Shown: in pieces, positions 1 to 7,734 of the stretch
Layout of the letters: each line of letters starts with the position of its first letter
Numbering within the stretch: the stretch's first letter is position 1
NCBI GenBank assembly: GCA_930633495.1
Contig: CAKNFJ010000002.1
Coordinates: 496,001-560,000 of the forward strand
Reading direction: 5' to 3'
Origin: Hyphomicrobiales bacterium
Lineage (GTDB): Bacteria; Pseudomonadota; Alphaproteobacteria; Rhizobiales; Beijerinckiaceae
DNA length: 64,000 nucleotides
The notes under the pieces: model-generated
Databases searched by the model: none
The model's input: the letters and a program-made list of their open reading frames with translations, nothing else
Told to the model about the DNA's origin: nothing
Program-made: the position numbers and the translations under genes

Positions 1-209
1 CATGCCGTCGATCGGCCGGACGATGCGCTTCGATCACCACGAGCTCCCGGCCTCTCAATGTTGACTGCGCAGCCTTGCTCGCGACCTTTCGTCATGACGA
101 TGACGCGCTCGGTGCCCCGGATCTCTTCGACGGCCCCGCGACACCCCATCTTCGATAGGAGCCCTCGGTCCTGATCAACGACGATCTCAATGTGTGCTTG
201 ATCGCGCAA
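1..209 (-). CDS. Possible partial reading frame cut by the left edge
   Basis: A minus-strand frame stays open from a TTG near 209 to the left edge. It reads LRDQAHIEIVVDQDRG and continues with VEEIRGTERVIVMTKG, which looks like globular protein with mostly sensible codon choice. There is no ATG with a ribosome site nearby and the frame leaves the window, so neither start nor end can be fixed. A different minus-strand frame ends at 187-189 and overlaps it. This could be a broken gene or two overlapping genes. No family is recognised. Confidence 0.25.
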   Translation of the reverse strand, partial: MRDQAHIEIVVDQDRGLLSKMGCRGAVEEIRGTERVIVMTKGREQGCAVNIERPGARGDRSASSGRSTA

Positions 210-455
210 TCCCGGCCAAGGCCTCGACCGCCTGCGTGAGAATCCGCCCGTCCCTGTGCGATTGCTCAGCTGGTGCGACGAATACCGTCCGGAGGGACGG
301 CGTCAGCGATTGCCCCGAAGCCCCGTCAGGCGCTCGATACCCATCGACGGGAGCCGAAAACGAAAACGCCGGCGCGGCGCACCCGAGAGAGGGGCAGTCG
401 CGCCGGCGCTATGGTTCGGCAGGTTGGTGGCGAGGCGACAACGCGCCTGTTAGCC
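210..455. other. Unassigned stretch before the recombinase gene
   Basis: No gene can be supported here. A minus-strand frame ending at 187-189 reads TVFVAPAEQSHRDG then RILTQAVEALAGIARSSTH. It resembles the end of a protein, but no start codon or ribosome site is convincing. Plus-strand frames across this stretch are rich in Arg and Pro and look like shadows. The recombinase stop codon lies at its right end. Confidence 0.3.
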
Positions 456-2087
456 TCAATCCGGCAAGGCGCCCTTGATCGCGTCGCTTCCGACCCTCTC
501 GCCGCGAACGATACGGTCGAAGGTGATGCGATCCTGGTGGAACCTCAGCGTCCGCCTCACGCTCTGGACTTCCTCATGGATCGGGCGCGGGCGCTCCAGG
601 ATACGATCGATCGACCAGGAGCTGCGCTTCTTCCCATAGGTGTGCGCCGCCGTCTCATCGCTCACATGGCCGACCATCGCAGAAATCTCCTCAGGCAGGA
701 GATCGAGCGCCTTCATGTTCGCGATGAACTGGTGCCGGAACGTGTAGAGGGAGATCTGGAGCTTCTTCTTCCGGAAGATCTGCTTGCCAGACAGATAGAG
801 CGTCCTCGCCACATTCTCCATCTCGTCGCTGAAGCGCCCTTCGGCGTGCCAACGCCGGCCCGTTTCCGACATACGTCGGATCGCGCTGAGAGCAGCATCA
901 CTGCAGAAGGTCAGATCGAGCGTCCGGACCAGGCCGTTCCCGCGACCATTCGTGGTCTTCGCGTTCATCACGAACAGGAAGGCCTTACGTCGCTTGTCAG
1001 GCGGCACCCCGACGCCGGAAGACTCCGGCCCCGTCATCGGAAAGATGCGCAGCTCGGTCGCCTGCCACTCACCCGGCCGCAAACCGGTGCTGATGCCCGC
1101 AATCATCCAGGCGCGGAGGATCTCCGCGTTCTTCGAGCGACGACGGACCTTGAGATAAAGCAGCAGGCGCTGGAACTCGTCGAAGCTGACCTGCTTGGCC
1201 TTCTTCGCCGAAGTCAGCCGCCGGCTCTCTTCCGGCACCGTATCGCTTGTGACCGCCTCCGCGGTTCCCATCTCGATGTCGCCGCGGTCATCGTTCTCGA
1301 TAAGCGCGATCGCCTCCTCGACCTTCTCCGAGGCGAGAGGTTCCAGCACCATCAGGATCGCCTGCCGATACTGCCGCCAGGTTGACGGAGCGACAGAGTA
1401 GCGAAGCCCTCGGCACCAGTGGGCGAATTCGACAGGGTCGAAGGCCTCGACGTCGGAGCTGAGCCCGCGCTCGCGGCGGAACCGTTTGACGAGATCTTCC
1501 CCTCGCTTGTGATACATCGCGACCGTGCTCGCAGCCCGCTTAGGTGCAGTCGCGGTCCCGTCGTGGCCATCGCGGCGCCTCTTCGCCGCGCGCTCCAACT
1601 CGGCCTTGGCCGAATTCCTGATATCCCGCACGGCTTCGTCACTGGGCCGAACCGAAAACGGGGTCGGAGATCCCGGCTTCCGGGGCATGCCACCGGGAAC
1701 GCGGCGAGGCTGAGGAGCCGATTCCGGCTTTACGTCTACGCCGCCCAGCCCGGGTATTCCCGGCACCTTGCCCGGCCGACCATTCGGCTTGGGCGAAGGC
1801 GAAGGCCTGTTATCAGATGTCGCTGCACCTTCCGCATTCGTGTCAACATTGGGGAATTCCGCGCGCCCCTGGGCGACTTCCCGGCTTGCCATGGTGTCAA
1901 CATTGGAGGGATCGCGGCTGAGCTCGCCGCCGACGAGGGCGACGTCCCAGCCGATCGTGCCGGCACCGCGCAGCCGGGGCAGCAGGGCGCCTGCGACGGC
2001 CGGCCGGGCGGCGACAGCTGCCGGTCGTGGACGCGCCTGGCTGGGCGTGTTCGACGAAGGCTCTTGCTTGGGATTGCTGCTGCTCAT
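456..2087 (-). CDS. Tyrosine recombinase / integrase with long Pro/Arg-rich N-terminal extension
   Basis: The protein has 543 residues. The C-terminal half carries the tyrosine-recombinase residues: Arg337 in GISTGLRPGEW, Arg451-His452 in LYTFRHQF, His474 in MVGHVSDETA, and the nucleophile candidate Tyr484 in AHTYGKK. The first position of the usual HxxR box is Tyr, a variant also seen in other integrases. Residues 1-180 are low-complexity and rich in Pro, Arg and Ala, far longer than a normal arm-binding region. Residues 185-260 look like the helical core-binding domain. The start has GAGGA four bases upstream. It probably integrates the element or resolves dimers. No attachment site is visible next to it. 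Confidence 0.85.
   Translation of the reverse strand: MSSSNPKQEPSSNTPSQARPRPAAVAARPAVAGALLPRLRGAGTIGWDVALVGGELSRDPSNVDTMASREVAQGRAEFPNVDTNAEGAATSDNRPSPSPKPNGRPGKVPGIPGLGGVDVKPESAPQPRRVPGGMPRKPGSPTPFSVRPSDEAVRDIRNSAKAELERAAKRRRDGHDGTATAPKRAASTVAMYHKRGEDLVKRFRRERGLSSDVEAFDPVEFAHWCRGLRYSVAPSTWRQYRQAILMVLEPLASEKVEEAIALIENDDRGDIEMGTAEAVTSDTVPEESRRLTSAKKAKQVSFDEFQRLLLYLKVRRRSKNAEILRAWMIAGISTGLRPGEWQATELRIFPMTGPESSGVGVPPDKRRKAFLFVMNAKTTNGRGNGLVRTLDLTFCSDAALSAIRRMSETGRRWHAEGRFSDEMENVARTLYLSGKQIFRKKKLQISLYTFRHQFIANMKALDLLPEEISAMVGHVSDETAAHTYGKKRSSWSIDRILERPRPIHEEVQSVRRTLRFHQDRITFDRIVRGERVGSDAIKGALPD
1840..1906. repeat. 13-bp direct repeat inside the recombinase gene
   Basis: GTGTCAACATTGG occurs at 1840-1852 and again at 1894-1906, exactly 54 bp (18 codons) apart. 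On the protein side it gives NVDT twice within the disordered N-terminal extension. It may be a remnant of tandem duplication or an embedded protein-binding site. Nothing else supports a function. Confidence 0.55.
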
Positions 2088-2192
2088 GGGTCCTCGGAGA
2101 GGGGCCTAGGGGGCTGATTGATGAGGGCGATTTCGTGGGCTTCTTGGAAGCTCCATCGAAGAATCGTTTTCAGAGAGAAATTCTCGTCCCCC

Positions 2193-2251
2193 CGTTACTT
2201 CCCAAAAAAGTAACGCGTTTCCGCAATTGTGCAACAGATTACCGCATCCAA
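2193..2251 (+). repeat. Iteron cluster A: two 21-bp repeats plus an inverted half-copy
   Basis: Two direct copies start at 2210 (GTAACGCGTTTCCGCA) and 2231 (GCAACAGATTACCGCA, 11 of 16 identical), exactly 21 bp apart. Just upstream CGTTACTT (2193-2200) is inverted relative to AAGTAACG (2208-2215), separated by an A-rich spacer. Confidence 0.75.
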
Positions 2252-2305
2252 TCCTTTACCGGGTCCTTCGGCACCCGCTCTCAGTCCTTGCCCATGGGGC
2301 GCCAT

Positions 2306-2342
2306 GGCGGAAATCCGTTACAGATATGCGGAAACGCGTTAC
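2306..2342 (-). repeat. Iteron cluster B: two inverted 21-bp repeats
   Basis: TGCGGAAACGCGTTAC at 2327-2342 is the exact reverse complement of the 16-bp motif at 2210-2225. A second copy, GGCGGAAATCCGTTAC, lies at 2306-2321, again exactly 21 bp away. The cluster therefore faces clusters A and C. Confidence 0.8.
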
Positions 2343-2808
2343 CGCTCCTCGACCTCCTCGACCCGCAAAGGATATGGAGCGGCACCACCTGAACCGATGA
2401 ATCCATCGCCATGGGCGCCGAGATTGCTCCGAGATTCACGCATTGTTCTCATGGCGCCCATGGCCAAAAACACGAGGTTCTCGCGCCCCGTCAGGAGCTC
2501 ATCGGACTCAGCCCCATCACCCCATGAGCGACCGATCCACTGTCACCATCGGACTCCGCAGCCACGAATTTCGCTCCATGGCCCGAACGACCCCGACAGG
2601 ATCGCTAAATCGGCACCGAGCACCCATCGAAATCCCCATGAACTGCCATGACTAGCCCATGGAAGGACCCTAAAGCCCCATCACACGGCCGATTTAGGGT
2701 GCAAACCCCGTCGTTTCGTGAGGCGCAAATGCCGCGCCAGTTTGGCGTCGAAAAATCCGTGACGCACGGGCCTTCCAAGGGAATGAAGCCCCATGGAAGG
2801 CCCATGAG

Positions 2809-2976
2809 GTAACGCGTTTCCGCAACTTCGTAACGGGCTTCCGACAGAAGGAATCGCGTTCCCGCTAGTCTGCGCGAGATTTCCGGAACACTGCTCGGCT
2901 TTTCCGGCACATGGTAACGGCGCGCCGAGGGTTTGAATCGCGTTTCCATCAAACGGTAACGACATAGCCGAGGGTG
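2809..2976 (+). repeat. Iteron cluster C: eight tandem 21-bp units
   Basis: Units begin at 2809, 2830, 2851, 2872, 2893, 2914, 2935 and 2956 with no gaps. The first contains GTAACGCGTTTCCGCA. Others are diverged (GTAACGGGCTTCCGAC, GAATCGCGTTCCCGCT, GAATCGCGTTTCCATC), but the leading G and the TTTCCG-like core keep phase. A 21-bp period is two helical turns, so a protein could bind every copy on one face. Binding by a Rep protein or by the ParR-like protein encoded at 7735 are both possible. Confidence 0.8.
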
Positions 2977-2984
2977 CACATGTC

Positions 2985-3028
2985 GTGCAGAGCACGCGCA
3001 GTGCGCAGGCACTGCGCGTGCTCTGCAC
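2985..3028. repeat. Perfect 20-bp inverted repeat with 4-base loop
   Basis: The arm GTGCAGAGCACGCGCAGTGC (2985-3004) is exactly complementary to 3009-3028, with loop GCAG. It directly follows iteron cluster C and lies about 140 bp upstream of dotD. It has no T-run, so a simple terminator is less likely than an operator, a cruciform site or part of an oriT. Confidence 0.85.
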
Positions 3029-3102
3029 CGGCTATCCACGGGGACAAAGCAAATAAGGATTGCCAAATTGCGATCTTGCACTGACGATGAATCGTGAAAT
3101 CG

Positions 3103-3156
3103 ATCCTTCGTGATGAAGGATTGATCCTCGGATTTTCGTTCGGTCCTCGAAGGACC
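3103..3156 (+). promoter_or_regulatory. Small inverted repeats in the dotD leader
   Basis: ATCCTTC (3103-3109) pairs with GAAGGAT (3115-3121), and GGTCCT (3142-3147) pairs with AGGACC (3151-3156). They sit between the long inverted repeat and the dotD ribosome site (GGAG before 3168). They may be operators or leader hairpins for the transfer operon. No clear -35/-10 pair could be fixed. Confidence 0.4.
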
Positions 3157-3167
3157 AGGAGACTCGC

Positions 3168-3710
3168 ATGATGCTCAACCGCAGAGCGCTTGTCGGCGCC
3201 GTGCTTTCGACAGTCGCCCTGACGGCGGCAGGATGCGCCAACAAGGTCCAGGTCGAACCGATCGCGGTCGAAGGGCCCGACGCCACCCAGCTCCTCGCCG
3301 AATCCGCTTCGCGTTCCGCACGCGCCCAGGAGGAGCTCGCTCGCATCCAGACGGCCCGAACGGCTCCGGTGCCGAAGCCCGTGCAGGAGAGCCTCGCCGG
3401 CGTGCCGGCCGATCTTCGTCGCACCACTACCATGGAATGGACGGGGCCGGGTGAAGAGGCGGCGCGCCGCATGGCGGGCCTCGTCGGCTGGGACTTCCGC
3501 GTCATCGGCAACCCGCCGGCCACCCCCGTGATCGTCAACGTCTCGATGCGCGACGTCGCCGCTGTGAAGATCATGGAGAACATCGGCCTCCAGACCCAGC
3601 CCTTCGGGCAGGTCGCGGCGATCGAATCCGAGCGTCGTATCGAGTTCCGCTACCTGAATGCCGGTGTCCGGCCGCAGCGCGGCGGCTCGGCCTGGAAGAT
3701 GACCAAGTGA
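3168..3710 (+). CDS. dotD: DotD/TraH-like outer-membrane lipoprotein of type IVB secretion
   Basis: The 180-residue protein starts with a lipoprotein signal and lipobox LTAAGC, so the mature protein is probably lipidated at about Cys23. In IncI and Dot/Icm systems DotD/TraH is an outer-membrane lipoprotein of the core complex with DotC and DotH. The C-terminal part (MSMRDVAAVKIMENIGLQ region) fits its secretin-N-like fold. The position directly before dotC and dotB matches the traH-traI-traJ order of IncI plasmids. GGAG lies upstream of the ATGATG start. Assignment rests mainly on lipobox, size and synteny. Confidence 0.8.
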   Translation: MMLNRRALVGAVLSTVALTAAGCANKVQVEPIAVEGPDATQLLAESASRSARAQEELARIQTARTAPVPKPVQESLAGVPADLRRTTTMEWTGPGEEAARRMAGLVGWDFRVIGNPPATPVIVNVSMRDVAAVKIMENIGLQTQPFGQVAAIESERRIEFRYLNAGVRPQRGGSAWKMTK

Positions 3711-3717
3711 GGCATCA

Positions 3718-4818
3718 GTGAGCGTCCGCCTCATTCCCACCGTTCGCACGTTCCTGCTGACCTCCGCCGCGGCCTTCGTCCTGGCTGGCTGCGCCGCGAC
3801 TCCCATCAAGGTCGCTCCCGATCCGTCGGCGGTGAACCCGGGCTATCAGGCCGGCAAGCTCGAAATTCCGACCGAAGCGGTTCCGTCGCTGGAGGAGGTC
3901 GTCAACAAGGCACCCTCCGGCCAGAAGACCGTCAAGGAGGGCGAGGACAAGCTGCGCGGCGGCGCGATGAAGGACGCCGCCCTGTCCTATGGCGCACGCG
4001 CCGGTCTGGCGTGGGAGAGCCGGACGATCAATCGGATGCTGCAGGAGCAGTCGAACAAGATCGCGCGGACCTATGATTTCCAGCGCACGATGATCAAGGG
4101 TCCTGACAACGTCATGATCCTGCCGCCGGTCATCGCCGAGGCCAAGGAGGCGTGGGAGACCAGCGAGGCGGGGAAGACCCTGCGCGTTGCCGACACCGTC
4201 TACGAAATCGTCGAGCAGGCACGCTTCACTGCCGTTCCGCCGATCTGGCAGTCATATCTCGTTCGCGACTACCGCACGCCGGAGCCGCCGCCGGACAGCC
4301 TTCTGCCGCGCGACTCGACCGAGCGTGAGCAGTGGAAGCGCTGGGTCAGCGAAGGCTGGGCCATGGGCCAGAAGCAGGCTCGCGAGATCTTCCAGGCCGA
4401 CCTGGAGCGGCTGGAGCGCGATTTCAACGGCATGGTCCGCTACAAGTCGCTGCTGGAGCAGAACAAGGTTTCGGCCCCGGTTGTCTCCGACGCCCGCCTC
4501 GGCACCACCGGCACCGGTCAGGACATGCGCGTCAACGATCGCGCCATCCGGATCACCCGCGATCCGAGCCTGAAGGTCGACGCGCCGAAGGACTGGCAGG
4601 CTGCGCCCACGACCCCGGGCCCGAACGGCACGACCACCGGGGCGACTCCGCCGAAGCCGGCGGCGAAACCGGCGTCGGAGCGCCCCAAGGCGCCGGCACA
4701 CCGGCCTTCCGCGAACCGGAGGGTCTGGGACGGCCGTGCAGCGCCTTCCAAGCCTGCCACCGCGCCCGTGAAGGCAGCGCCCGCGAAACCCGCTCCTGCG
4801 GCCCCGGAGACGTTCTGA
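3718..4818 (+). CDS. dotC: DotC/TraI-like outer-membrane lipoprotein of type IVB secretion
   Basis: The 366-residue protein begins at GTG, seven bases after dotD. It has a signal peptide with lipobox VLAGC. The central part has the family features: ALSYGARAGLAWES, a DF motif, and MILPPVIAEAKEAWE, close to the LPPVI segment of DotC/TraI. The last 60 residues are a Pro/Ala/Lys-rich tail. DotC is a lipoprotein partner of DotD and DotH in the outer-membrane core. The start codon is GTG with weak spacing, which may mean coupling to dotD translation. Confidence 0.88.
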   Translation: MSVRLIPTVRTFLLTSAAAFVLAGCAATPIKVAPDPSAVNPGYQAGKLEIPTEAVPSLEEVVNKAPSGQKTVKEGEDKLRGGAMKDAALSYGARAGLAWESRTINRMLQEQSNKIARTYDFQRTMIKGPDNVMILPPVIAEAKEAWETSEAGKTLRVADTVYEIVEQARFTAVPPIWQSYLVRDYRTPEPPPDSLLPRDSTEREQWKRWVSEGWAMGQKQAREIFQADLERLERDFNGMVRYKSLLEQNKVSAPVVSDARLGTTGTGQDMRVNDRAIRITRDPSLKVDAPKDWQAAPTTPGPNGTTTGATPPKPAAKPASERPKAPAHRPSANRRVWDGRAAPSKPATAPVKAAPAKPAPAAPETF

Positions 4819-4823
4819 TCGCC

Positions 4824-6053
4824 ATGTCCCAGGAAGAGCTCACCGTCGAAGCCCCTGCTCCCGTTCCGCGCCGCGATGTTTTCGCGGGGCGGCACGATGG
4901 CAGCGTGCTGCCGATCACAGGGCGCTTCACCCGCGACAGCTTCGACGAGCTCCTGATTTGGGCCGGTGAGCGGAAGGCGTCTGACATCACCTTCCAGACG
5001 AACGAGTTCGTGAAGGCGGAAATCGGCTCGGAGATCGTTCGGATCACCCAGCGCCCGCTGACCAACGACGAGATGGAGGACTTGGTCCGCTACGTCTACC
5101 AGACGCACGGCCCCGGCATGGTTCAGGCCGGCTACGATCTCGACCCCTCGCACGAGGTTCGAATCCACGGGCGTCAGATGCGCTACCGTGTCAACGTCAC
5201 AGGCATCCGCATCCCGCAGTCCACCGGCTACCAGATCACGGTTCGCACGCTGCCGAGCCGGCCGATCCCGCTTGTCGATCTCAATGTCGAGCCGGAGATC
5301 ATCCAGAACATGCGCCCTGGCCAGGGCCTTGTGCTCGTCACCGGCCCGACGGGCTCGGGCAAGTCGACGCTGCTGTCCTCGCTGATTGGCGACATCGTGT
5401 CGAAGCCCAACGCGAACGAGAAGGTGCTCGAATACTCGTCGCCGATCGAATACGTCTACGACGGCATCGTCGATCCCTCGGCCTCGGTCGCGCAAACGGA
5501 AGTCGGTCGGCACCTGCGGCCGCACGACGGCGGCGGGGAGGACACGCAGGAGAGCCTCTACGCCTACGCGGTCCGCAACGCGCTGCGCCGCAAGCCCACG
5601 ATCATCCTGATCGGCGAGGCCCGCGACAAGGCCACGATCTCAGGCTGCGTCGAGGCTGCGCTCACAGGCCATCTCGTCTACTCAACGACGCACGTCATTG
5701 GCGTGCCGGAAACGCTTCGGCGCCTGGTCCAGCCGTTCCCGGCCGAGGCCAAGCGAGCGGTCGGCTACGATATCATGCAGTCGCTGCGCATGGTCGTGAC
5801 CCAGCTGCTGTTCCCGCGGGTCGGTGGCGGCCGCATCGCCTGCCGAGAATTTATGATCTTCGACAGCGCCACGCGCAACGCCTTCCTCGGCAAGGATCCG
5901 GACGACTGGCCAGCGCTTGCTCGGAAGATGATGCTCGGCAAGCGAGCCGTGTCCCGGACCCTCTCGGAATCGACCTATCTCGCCTACCGCGAGGGCTTGC
6001 TGTCGCAGGAGCACTGGCACGCCCGCGTCCGCGCCGATCGGGAGGCTGCATGA
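4824..6053 (+). CDS. dotB: DotB/TraJ-like VirB11-family secretion ATPase
   Basis: The protein has 409 residues from the ATG at 4824, five bases after the dotC stop. The same frame stays open further upstream, but that part only shadows dotC. Walker A is GPTGSGKST (174-182), and the Walker B/Asp-box region is IILIGEARDKATISGCVEAA (260-279), followed by a His motif in VYSTTHV. It is a hexameric cytoplasmic ATPase that powers the type IVB channel with DotO/DotL, which are not in the window. Length matches DotB (about 375-400 residues). The stop codon overlaps the start of the next gene. Confidence 0.93.
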   Translation: MSQEELTVEAPAPVPRRDVFAGRHDGSVLPITGRFTRDSFDELLIWAGERKASDITFQTNEFVKAEIGSEIVRITQRPLTNDEMEDLVRYVYQTHGPGMVQAGYDLDPSHEVRIHGRQMRYRVNVTGIRIPQSTGYQITVRTLPSRPIPLVDLNVEPEIIQNMRPGQGLVLVTGPTGSGKSTLLSSLIGDIVSKPNANEKVLEYSSPIEYVYDGIVDPSASVAQTEVGRHLRPHDGGGEDTQESLYAYAVRNALRRKPTIILIGEARDKATISGCVEAALTGHLVYSTTHVIGVPETLRRLVQPFPAEAKRAVGYDIMQSLRMVVTQLLFPRVGGGRIACREFMIFDSATRNAFLGKDPDDWPALARKMMLGKRAVSRTLSESTYLAYREGLLSQEHWHARVRADREAA

Positions 6054-6391
6054 TGTCCACGAGCAATCGCCACATCACTTGCGAAGCCTGCAACGACACG
6101 GGTTATCGCACCGTCCATTTTTCCTGCGGGACGCCGTGGCGAACCGACTGTGACCAGTGTGTCGCGGGCCGCCTCGCGCGGGCAAGGCGTGCGCGCCCCG
6201 TTCGTTCTGGTGCCACCGCGAAACGGAGTTCGCCTCTCATGCAAGTCGCCCCCTTCGCCGAGCACGTTCGTAACGCGCTTCGTCGCGAGCCGTCGATCGT
6301 CAGGATCCTCGAGGCTCACGACAAGGCAGTGATCGCCGGCTGCGTCGAGGCAGCCCTGACGGGACGTGTTGTCGGTCAGAGGTCGGCCTGA
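6050..6391 (+). CDS. Small zinc-ribbon protein fused to a DotB-derived segment
   Basis: The 113-residue protein starts within the dotB stop (ATGATG). The N-terminal part has paired cysteines CEAC (11-14) and CDQC (34-37), plus Cys26, suggesting zinc binding. Residues 71-107 (HVRNALRREPSIVRILEAHD then KAVIAGCVEAALTG) are plainly homologous to DotB residues 249-283, the Walker B region. The Walker A half is missing, so it cannot hydrolyse ATP alone. It probably arose by partial duplication of dotB next door. A regulator or dominant-negative partner of DotB is a possible role, as inference only. Confidence 0.75.
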   Translation: MMSTSNRHITCEACNDTGYRTVHFSCGTPWRTDCDQCVAGRLARARRARPVRSGATAKRSSPLMQVAPFAEHVRNALRREPSIVRILEAHDKAVIAGCVEAALTGRVVGQRSA

Positions 6392-6666
6392 TGGCTCACT
6401 GGCGCGAAACATCGAAGCCGGCGCGCTTCTGGAAGGTCGACGCCCGCGCGGGCGTCTTCGTTCTTTTCACCCTGATCCACTTTCGGGTCTGGACGGTCAC
6501 GCTGACGGCGGCGGTCCTGTTCCTGTTCTGGTTCCTTGAGCGACGCGGAATGTCGCTCGGATCTGCCTTCCGGGCCCTGCGGGCCTGGCTCATCGGGGAT
6601 CACCGCCCCGCTCTCGGCCGCTTCAAGGAACGCGGCCGCATCGATTTCCAACGCCGCCCGGACTGA
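6391..6666 (+). CDS. icmT: IcmT/TraK-like inner-membrane protein of type IVB secretion
   Basis: The 91-residue protein has the IcmT layout: MAHWRETSKPARFWKVDARA, then two hydrophobic segments (FVLFTLIHFRVWTVTLTAAV and LFLFWFLERRG), then a basic tail. IcmT is a small inner-membrane protein needed for Dot/Icm function, and TraK is its IncI counterpart. It follows traJ/dotB in IncI plasmids too. The ATG overlaps the previous stop by one base (TGATG), pointing to coupled translation. Confidence 0.85.
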   Translation: MAHWRETSKPARFWKVDARAGVFVLFTLIHFRVWTVTLTAAVLFLFWFLERRGMSLGSAFRALRAWLIGDHRPALGRFKERGRIDFQRRPD

Positions 6667-6683
6667 GGGCTAGAGAGGACACC

Positions 6684-7718
6684 ATGGCCAAGAATCCCTT
6701 CCTCGTCGCCATCGACGACGGCTACGCCCAGATCAAGATTTTCGGCTCGCCGCTCGATGGCAGCGAGCCCATCCGGAAGGTCTTCCGCACCTCCGTTCGC
6801 TCGGGGCGCCATCGCATCGCATCGATCGACGGCGGCGGCTTCGTCGACTGCTACCGCGCCGAAGAGGGTGACGAGTACACCGTCTCGGAGGAGGTCGAGT
6901 CCGAGAACACGCAGTTCGACAGCTTCCACACCTCGACGATGAACCGGGTGCTGGCACATCACGGCCTCGCGCTCGCTGGCTATCGCGATCGCAATGTCGA
7001 GCTGATCACCGGCCTGCCGGTTGCTGACTACTTCTCGCCGGACGGCGCGATCAACGAGGAGAAGATCCGCACGAAAACGGGCAACCTGCTGAAGGCGGTC
7101 GCCTCGATTTCTCCCGAGACGAAGCTCGCCCGCGTCGTCGGCGCCGATATCGGCTGCCAGGCGGTCGCGGCGCTTTTCGACTACGCGCTCGATGACAATC
7201 TGAAGCCGCGGCCTGGTGTCGATATCAGCGGCCCGGTCGCGATCGTCGACATCGGCGGGCGCACCACCGACATCGCCGTCATCTCCGGCGGCAGCAAGAT
7301 CGACACCAAGCGTTCTGGCACCTCGAACCTCGGTGTGCTGGACGTCTACAAGGGGCTGGAGCAGGCGCTGCACAAGAAGTTCGGCTTCCGCGACAGCCTG
7401 CCGATCAAAGATCTCGACCTGGCGATCCGCACGCACAAGATCCGCATGTGGAACAAGGTCGAGGAGATCGGGGACCTCGTGAAGGCGGCCGTGCGCGAGA
7501 TCGAGACGCAGATCGAGCGCGAGGTCGAGCGCAAGCTGTCCTCGGCCGCGACGATGAACGCTGTCGTGTTCGTCGGTGGCGGCGCCGCGCTCTTCCCGAA
7601 CGCGCCCAAGCAGCTGCGAAACGGCGTCACCGTGGAAGACCCGGAGTTCGCCAACGCGCGCGGTCTGTGGAAGTCCGCGCGCCTCCAGCAGCGCAAGCAG
7701 GGCCGCAACGCGGCCTGA
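6684..7718 (+). CDS. parM: ParM/StbA-like actin-type plasmid segregation ATPase
   Basis: The 344-residue protein has the actin-fold signatures: phosphate-1 loop FLVAIDDGYAQIKIF (6-20), phosphate-2 loop VAIVDIGGRTTDIAVI (185-200), and adenosine motif VVFVGGGAALF near 306-316. ANARGLWK near the C-terminus is typical of StbA/ParM. Such proteins polymerise and push plasmid copies apart, using a DNA-binding ParR and a parC site. A ribosome site (GAGAGGA) precedes the ATG, 17 bases after icmT. Its location within the transfer operon is unusual. The 21-bp iterons 4 kb upstream are a candidate parC. Confidence 0.88.
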   Translation: MAKNPFLVAIDDGYAQIKIFGSPLDGSEPIRKVFRTSVRSGRHRIASIDGGGFVDCYRAEEGDEYTVSEEVESENTQFDSFHTSTMNRVLAHHGLALAGYRDRNVELITGLPVADYFSPDGAINEEKIRTKTGNLLKAVASISPETKLARVVGADIGCQAVAALFDYALDDNLKPRPGVDISGPVAIVDIGGRTTDIAVISGGSKIDTKRSGTSNLGVLDVYKGLEQALHKKFGFRDSLPIKDLDLAIRTHKIRMWNKVEEIGDLVKAAVREIETQIEREVERKLSSAATMNAVVFVGGGAALFPNAPKQLRNGVTVEDPEFANARGLWKSARLQQRKQGRNAA

Positions 7719-7734
7719 TCGAGAAGGCAGTCTC

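Larger units (their letters stand above)
2088..3167. other. 1.1-kb noncoding region: candidate replication, partition or transfer control region
   Basis: No credible gene lies in this gap between the divergent recombinase and the dotD operon. It holds three clusters of a 21-bp iteron-like repeat and eight CCATGG palindromes or close variants between 2290 and 2800 (for example 2292, 2302, 2409, 2458, 2576, 2657, 2791). It also holds a perfect 20-bp inverted repeat and two small inverted repeats just before dotD. Base composition is more AT-rich than the flanking genes. Such layouts are typical of oriV, a centromere (parC) or an oriT-proximal region. Which one cannot be decided from the sequence. 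Confidence 0.7.

Noticed and set aside
1840..1906. The 13-bp repeats as a parS centromere
   Set aside because: They are direct, not palindromic, only two in number and inside a coding region. The iterons at 2193-2976 are a better candidate.
2809..2976. CRISPR-like array
   Set aside because: The 21-bp units are contiguous with no spacers of even length and are strongly diverged, so they are iterons, not CRISPR repeats.
2949..3809. 286-codon minus-strand frame over dotD and its leader
   Set aside because: It overlaps the iterons, the hairpin and a lipoprotein gene with a clear lipobox; composition is that of a shadow.
4332..4823. Possible upstream extension of dotB by 164 codons
   Set aside because: The extra part overlaps dotC in another frame and has shadow-type composition. 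The ATG at 4824 gives the normal DotB length.
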